Assembly: GCF_027568575.1 (NCBI RefSeq)
Contig: NZ_JANUVP010000009.1
DNA: 64,000 bases
Direction: 5' to 3' (one strand)
Origin: Caldifermentibacillus hisashii
GTDB taxonomy: Bacteria; Bacillota; Bacilli; Bacillales; Caldibacillaceae
Positions 60,132-64,000 of this stretch are shown here, piece after piece (within the stretch, counting starts at the first letter, position 1; the number at the start of each line of letters is the position of its first letter). The position numbers and the translations under genes were made by a program. The notes under the pieces were generated by a model that saw only the letters and a list, made by a program, of their open reading frames with translations, was not told the DNA's origin and searched no databases.

Positions 60132-60172
60132 ATTGTCCAGCTGGAGTCGCCAAGTGAACCCTACGCTTTTTT
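60132..60172 (+). repeat. Relic of a long hairpin repeat
   Basis: TTGTCCAGCTGGAGTCGCC and CTACGCTTTTTTATA recall the TTGTCTAGCT...GCGCC and GCGCTTTTCTTAT ends of the long repeats, with the middle deleted. It adjoins the full copy that starts at 60178. Confidence 0.45.
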
Positions 60173-60177
60173 ATAGT

Positions 60178-60670
60178 ATAAGAAAGAATAAAAATACAAG
60201 CAATTAACTTGGGATTAGTTTTATTGTCTAGCTACGAGCGCCAGCGACTGAGAAACTAGCTCCCCTTTAATGTGCTCCTGCGCCATAGCCTATTCGAGGA
60301 AGCGGATGTTCAGCTCGTCGCAAAGCTTCATGAAGTATTTCATGGAAGATTACTCATGAAGTTCGCTCAAGTAGTAGCTTCACTACGATAAGTCAACATC
60401 GGCTCGTCCCTCGCCGTGTTTCCTTTTCCTTAGAAAAAGCTACTCGCATTTTCTTCGTGCGATGCTTATTCAAGGAAGATTATTCAGAGTCCTCGAAAAT
60501 GCATTCGCATTTTCTTCGTGCGATGCTTATTCAAGGAAGATTATTCAGAGTCCTCGAAAAAGCTAATCGCTTTTTCTTCGTGCGATGCCTATTCGAGGAA
60601 GCAAATCTGTTCTCATTGCGGGGCGCTCCAGTTTGTACGTCGCTAAGCGGGCGCTCTGCGCTTTTCTTAT
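60178..60670 (+). repeat. Long hairpin repeat, copy C (expanded, three modules)
   Basis: Same ends as copy B (ATAAGAAAG...CTTTTCTTAT) and the same outer arms, but 493 bases long. The hairpin module is present three times in tandem, starting near 60427, 60490 and 60551 with periods of 63 and 61 bases. Each has TCCTCGAAAA..GC, then the ATTTTCTTCGTGCGATGC block and CGAGGAAG or CAAGGAAG. A partial fourth (CTATTCGAGGAAGCGGATG) lies near 60290, and CTTCATGAAG palindromes lie near 60330. The two inner modules share ATTATTCAGAG joins, evidence of unequal duplication. Confidence 0.9.
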
Positions 60671-60739
60671 AATATATTCCAATAAACATATCAATGTAAG
60701 TATAACATGGCATATATAAAAAATGTTGGAAAAAGTAAT

Positions 60740-60774
60740 AAACAGGGAATAGCTAATGTATTCCCTGTTTTAGA
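60740..60774. terminator. Terminator of the second msrA
   Basis: AACAGGGAATA pairs with TATTCCCTGTT around an 8-base loop. On the minus strand it is followed by TATTAC, on the plus strand by TTAG. It sits just beyond the stop of the second msrA. Confidence 0.75.
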
Positions 60775-60779
60775 ATGGA

Positions 60780-61313
60780 TTATATTTCATTCCAGTGTTT
60801 TTTAATAAATTCGTCCCGACCGGATTTTTGGCGATCTTCAATATAATCTTCCGGGCTTTTTTTGTAAAAGTCTTGATGGTACTCTTCTGCAGGATAAAAC
60901 GGTGCGGCCGGTAAAATTTTTGTGGCAATCGGCTTAGTAAACATACCACTTTGTTCCAGTTCTTTTTTTGTTGTTTCCGCAATCCTTTTTTGTTCTTCCG
61001 TATGATAAAAAATCGCTGTTCGATATTGACTACCTCGGTCGTGAAACTGTCCATCCGGGTCGGTCGGGTCAATTTGTTGCCAATATATTTGAATAATCGT
61101 TTCATAACGAATGATGGTCGGGTCGTAAGTAATCTGGACGACTTCATAATGGCCTGTCGTTCCGGTTTTTACTTGTTCGTAAGTCGGATTTTCAACGTGT
61201 CCCCCTGAGTAACCGGATATAACACTTATAACACCGTCCCATTGGTCAAAAGGTTTTACCATACACCAGAAACACCCGCCGGCAAAGGTTGCTTTTTCTA
61301 ATTTATTGTTCAT
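60780..61313 (-). CDS. msrA: Peptide methionine sulfoxide reductase A, second copy
   Basis: A 177-aa MsrA with catalytic Cys14 (GGCFWC, second Cys17), MVKPFDQWDGVISVISGYSG and WQQIDPTDPDGQFHDRG. It resembles the copy at 25474-26010 along its whole length but has its own transcription unit and no msrB partner. GGAGATGATGA lies before the ATG. It could be a stress-specific paralogue. Confidence 0.93.
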   Translation of the reverse strand: MNNKLEKATFAGGCFWCMVKPFDQWDGVISVISGYSGGHVENPTYEQVKTGTTGHYEVVQITYDPTIIRYETIIQIYWQQIDPTDPDGQFHDRGSQYRTAIFYHTEEQKRIAETTKKELEQSGMFTKPIATKILPAAPFYPAEEYHQDFYKKSPEDYIEDRQKSGRDEFIKKHWNEI

Positions 61314-61577
61314 TTCATCATCTCCAGAGAATTGCTGTGTCTTTTATTTATAATAAAGATTGTATCATCAATTGGAAAATAAACAATGATTCCTATTCAA
61401 AAAATCCATTTTTATCACTAAGGAAATTATATTTCCAGCAATGATCCCGATTCGATGAAGGTCATAACCAAGGAAAGCTTTACAGGAACAATTGCTGGGT
61501 TCAATGAAATAGAAGTATAAAATTAAAAAAATAACTCAATCTAAAGGTGAACGTATCAAACGGAAAAGGAGGATATT

Positions 61578-62357
61578 ATGGAACATTTACGTTCACTAGT
61601 TATAAAATTTGTTATGATAACGGCAATGTTGGCCGTCGTATTTGGATTTTTATATGGCGTGTCTTTCGGTGATATTTTGACAATAAGTTTTATCCTTACG
61701 ATTACTGCCTATTTGGTTGGTGATCTGCTTATTTTACCTAGATTTGGAAACACGGCAGCCACGATTGCAGATTTTGGATTAGCATATTTAGGAGCTTGGA
61801 TGATTGGTGCCATGATTATTGAGGAACCGATCCGCTTGGGAACAGCCAGTTTCCTTTCAGCTGCATTGATTGCCATAGGGGAAGTCTTTTTCCATCGATA
61901 TGTTGTAAACAATGTTATCAATGATAAGGATACAACACAGAATCGGGCAACAAATTCTCAGGCAAGACCAAGTTATCAAACAGAAATGGCAGAAGAAAAT
62001 TATCCGAAAGTGAAAAATAATCAATCAACAACAAACACGGATGCCGAATTTGCTGAAGAGATTCTTCCTGAGGGTAACAACACCGGTAAAGCGAATCAAG
62101 CAAAAGGTAATACTGCAACAGGTAGGGCAAACAATGCCATCAATGACACCGAAATCGGTAGTGAAATATTCCCGGAAGCTGATGATCAAGCCAAAAATCA
62201 AGCAACTTCTGTCAACAATGCGCTTAATCGTGAAGAGACAACGGATATGGCGCGAACGAATGATTGGAGAACCTATATTGACGGATATGGTTATGTACCG
62301 AATACGACAAACAATGAAACGGATCTAAAAAGGAATCAGGAACAGAATAAACAATAA
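61578..62357 (+). CDS. YndM-like membrane protein (DUF2512) with polar repetitive tail
   Basis: A 259-aa protein. Four hydrophobic segments fill the first 115 residues (FVMITAMLAVVFGFLYGV, ILTISFILTITAYLVGDLL, then DFGLAYLGAWMIGAMII), typical of DUF2512/YndM proteins of Bacillus. The remaining 145 residues are an Asn/Thr/Ala/Glu-rich, low-complexity tail. Loosely repeated acidic units recur (AEENYPK, AEEILPE, GSEIFPE). Function unknown; often sporulation-associated in annotation. AAAGGAGG precedes the ATG. Confidence 0.8.
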   Translation: MEHLRSLVIKFVMITAMLAVVFGFLYGVSFGDILTISFILTITAYLVGDLLILPRFGNTAATIADFGLAYLGAWMIGAMIIEEPIRLGTASFLSAALIAIGEVFFHRYVVNNVINDKDTTQNRATNSQARPSYQTEMAEENYPKVKNNQSTTNTDAEFAEEILPEGNNTGKANQAKGNTATGRANNAINDTEIGSEIFPEADDQAKNQATSVNNALNREETTDMARTNDWRTYIDGYGYVPNTTNNETDLKRNQEQNKQ

Positions 62358-62398
62358 CGAAAGAAAGGAAACAGAATCAATTCTGTTTCCTTTCTCTT
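62356..62398 (+). terminator. Terminator of the DUF2512 gene
   Basis: GAAAGGAAACAGAA pairs with TTCTGTTTCCTTTC around a 4-base loop, then TCTTTAAA. Confidence 0.9.
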
Positions 62399-62451
62399 TA
62401 AAATTAAGATTGGTTTGTATTTAACATATCCGGTGTAAACTGTTCCATTTT

Positions 62452-62640
62452 TTATGTGGCCTTTTTCATCATCTGTTGGATTGAACCGTTTCTTCCCCGA
62501 GTCATTCCAAAGGCAGTAGCTCCTCCGGCAAGGCCGATACCTACTAATGATAACCAGAGCATATTTCGGTTATTTCTTCTTCTCTTTATTAAAGAAGTCA
62601 GTCTGTTGATATTCATATTACGCATCCACTTTCTTTTCAA
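62452..62640 (-). CDS. Small single-span membrane protein
   Basis: A 62-aa protein: a very basic N-terminus (MKRKWMRNMNINRLTSLIKR) with RRRNN, one transmembrane helix (LWLSLVGIGLAGGATAFGM) and a short polar tail (QQMMKKAT). It resembles DUF3918/YrzQ-like small Bacillus proteins, but I am not sure. The TTG start has a GGGGGG eight bases upstream; an internal ATG (MRNMN) is also possible. Confidence 0.55.
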   Translation of the reverse strand: MKRKWMRNMNINRLTSLIKRRRNNRNMLWLSLVGIGLAGGATAFGMTRGRNGSIQQMMKKAT

Positions 62641-62729
62641 AGCTAGCCCCCCTTTGTCCGGTTTAAAGAAGATCTATCTCTTCTTACAGATTTAGTGTTT
62701 GTGATAAGCTTTAATCTATTCAAGTCAGA

Positions 62730-63542
62730 TTATGGATGGATGTTATGAAAAGTAATCTCGGGTCTGGAGCCAATCCGGATGTTAACACCTGTTTGGCCGA
62801 GTCCTTCACTGATATAAAAAGGTTTTCCCTTATAGTAATGAAGTCCTTTAATGATTTTTTTACGAGCCAGTTCTCCCATTTTAACTAGATGATATGGTTT
62901 CGGCCAGTATATTTGTCCACCGTGGAAATGACCGGAAAGAAGATAATCAAACGGGACATCTGTCATTTTCAGCACAACATTTGGGTCATGCGTTAACACA
63001 AGATGGAAACCAGCCGGTGCATGATTATACGCTTTTTCTATATTGCTTCTCCCTGTACTGTAATCATCAATTCCAATAATATTGATAAGCTGACCATTTG
63101 TTTCAATTGTCACATGTTCATTTTGTAGTGTTTTACACCCATAATTTTCTAATAAATTTTTTAGTTTAGTAAAATTTTTTTCTTTTAGCACATAGTCGTG
63201 ATTGCCAAAAACGGCAAATATTCCATATTGGGGATTGATTTCCTTAAATAGTTGGAGATAAGGAATTAGTTTCGGAATCGTACGTTTGCGGTCCAAATAA
63301 TCACCGGTTAATGCAATTAAATCTATTTTTTGGTTTTGTACCATTTGTTTAAGATCCTCTGGAGAAACGGATATATTTTCAAGGTGCATATCGGTTAAAT
63401 GTAGAATGGTCAATTTTCCATCATGATTCGTATTTGTCTTTAACTGAATGCGATTTATATTTACTTTTTTTGTGTTTTGATATGCTCGTCTAATTAAAAT
63501 AGAAAAAATAATGAGGCAAAAAATAAAAATAACAGCTTTCAC
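62730..63542 (-). CDS. Membrane-anchored metallophosphoesterase (YkuE/YkoQ-like)
   Basis: A 270-aa calcineurin-like phosphoesterase. An N-terminal hydrophobic segment (about 2-18) anchors it. The metal motifs are in order: LHLTDMHLE, LTGDYLDRKR, FGNHDY, LTHDP and SGHFHGGQ. Related Bacillus proteins (YkuE, YkoQ, YpbG) act on cell-envelope or UDP-linked phosphates; the substrate here is unknown. The GTG start follows GGAGGG. Confidence 0.85.
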   Translation of the reverse strand: MKAVIFIFCLIIFSILIRRAYQNTKKVNINRIQLKTNTNHDGKLTILHLTDMHLENISVSPEDLKQMVQNQKIDLIALTGDYLDRKRTIPKLIPYLQLFKEINPQYGIFAVFGNHDYVLKEKNFTKLKNLLENYGCKTLQNEHVTIETNGQLINIIGIDDYSTGRSNIEKAYNHAPAGFHLVLTHDPNVVLKMTDVPFDYLLSGHFHGGQIYWPKPYHLVKMGELARKKIIKGLHYYKGKPFYISEGLGQTGVNIRIGSRPEITFHNIHP

Positions 63543-63722
63543 AATATCCCTCCTATAAACCCCAGTATAATGAGAAATAGATCACATGGGAAGTGGGAGT
63601 TTTTGGGTTTAATCATATAGAGGATATTCACAAAGTCCGTAAATAGCAACACCTTAAATTAGCAAACATGATTTTTAATTTTTTACAAATACTAAGCGAA
63701 ACAGATGGGAGGAGTTAAAAAT

Positions 63723-64000
63723 ATGTTATCACAACAACAACTTGATGCCTTCCGTTCAATATTATTAGATGAAAAAGCGGATGTGGAAAAACGACTTAAG
63801 GGAAACGATCAATTTGGTATGAATAAAGGACATGCCCATGAATCCACCGGTGAATTATCGAGTTATGATAATCATCCCGCAGATGAAGGAACGGAATTAT
63901 TTGAACGCGGGAAAGATTTAGCTCTAAATGAACATGAAGGCAATCATTTGAAAAATATTGAAAAGGCACTGAATGCAATTGAAAATGGTACATATGGAAC
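63723..64000 (+). CDS. DksA/TraR-like zinc-finger protein (YteA/YocK family), cut by window end
   Basis: The first 92 codons of a protein starting MLSQQQLDAFRSILLDEKAD, a coiled-coil. SSYDNHPADEGTELFERGKD and the IEKALNAIENGTYG segment lie just ahead of the expected zinc finger. This is the standard N-terminal half of Bacillus YteA/YocK proteins. They resemble DksA but have no proven role on RNA polymerase. GGGAGGAG precedes the ATG. The C4 zinc finger would lie beyond base 64000. Confidence 0.85.
   Translation, partial: MLSQQQLDAFRSILLDEKADVEKRLKGNDQFGMNKGHAHESTGELSSYDNHPADEGTELFERGKDLALNEHEGNHLKNIEKALNAIENGTYG

Noticed and set aside
1..64000. CRISPR arrays, prophage genes, rRNA or normal tRNA genes, complete insertion sequences
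   Set aside because: No regularly spaced direct repeats, integrase/structural genes or transposases were found on reading both strands.

Overview
The window looks like a chromosomal segment of an endospore-forming Bacillaceae (Firmicutes). It is AT-rich, has strong GGAGG-type ribosome binding sites and many TTG/GTG starts. It carries spore genes (an SspL-like SASP, spo0M, an Hsp20-like coat/germination protein) and long runs of genes in the order known from Bacillus subtilis (dynA-ypcP-sspL; RNase H-ypeQ-cspD-mntR; thyA-dfrA; degV-ypmQ-ypmR-ypmS; msrA-msrB-yozE; deoD-yodJ-ctpA). I cannot fix the species. The repeat families and mild gene degradation would suit a moderately thermophilic Bacillus/Caldibacillus-type genome, but that is a guess. 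No phage, CRISPR array, rRNA operon or intact insertion sequence is visible.

Layout. 0-10 kb: purine salvage (xpt-pbuX, with a repeat directly in front), the double dynamin DynA, exonuclease YpcP, a small spore protein, a DMT permease, an RNase H-like protein and CspD. 10-18 kb: MntR, formate-THF ligase, ABC-F factor YfmR, a HEAT-repeat protein and bacilliredoxin. 18-28 kb: a degraded lethal-factor-like metallopeptidase, then thymidylate/folate genes, DegV, Sco1, an SGNH lipase, an rRNA methyltransferase and methionine sulfoxide reductases. 28-36 kb: Spo0M, DeoD, a VanY-type carboxypeptidase, CtpA, and a GNAT gene whose leader carries a tRNA-like element. 36-42 kb: DapF, the NHEJ pair LigD/Ku, a Cu/Zn SOD and two tandem csp genes behind an intrinsic terminator. 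42-50 kb: transporters, a divergent MIP18/DUF59 protein, Nnr with two FluC channels, and BirA-controlled bioY. 50-64 kb: two small conserved proteins, a VOC pseudogene, the YkoN/YkoP-like pair, MscL, the luxS-mccA-mccB sulfur operon with divergent yrrT, transporters, a second MsrA, a metallophosphoesterase and the start of a DksA-like gene.

Genes that work together. LuxS, MccA and MccB convert S-ribosylhomocysteine to homocysteine, cystathionine and cysteine, with YrrT divergently placed. ThyA and DfrA form the dTMP/folate cycle and Fhs feeds one-carbon units into it. LigD and Ku are a two-protein end-joining machine. MsrA/MsrB, BrxA, Sco1, the ResA-like protein and SOD form a redox-repair layer.

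The most unusual material is non-coding: (i) a 67-nt tRNA-like sequence (34326-34392, minus) with canonical D and T arms but a 3-nt anticodon loop, whose T-arm can also pair with a downstream arm in the leader of an acetyltransferase gene; (ii) a two-helix intrinsic terminator between a strong promoter and a csp gene; (iii) two families of hairpin-rich dispersed repeats with similar termini, one copy carrying three tandem hairpin modules; (iv) a ~105-bp nested inverted repeat ending in T7 after an MFS gene; (v) an upstream motif shared by fhs and the csp region.
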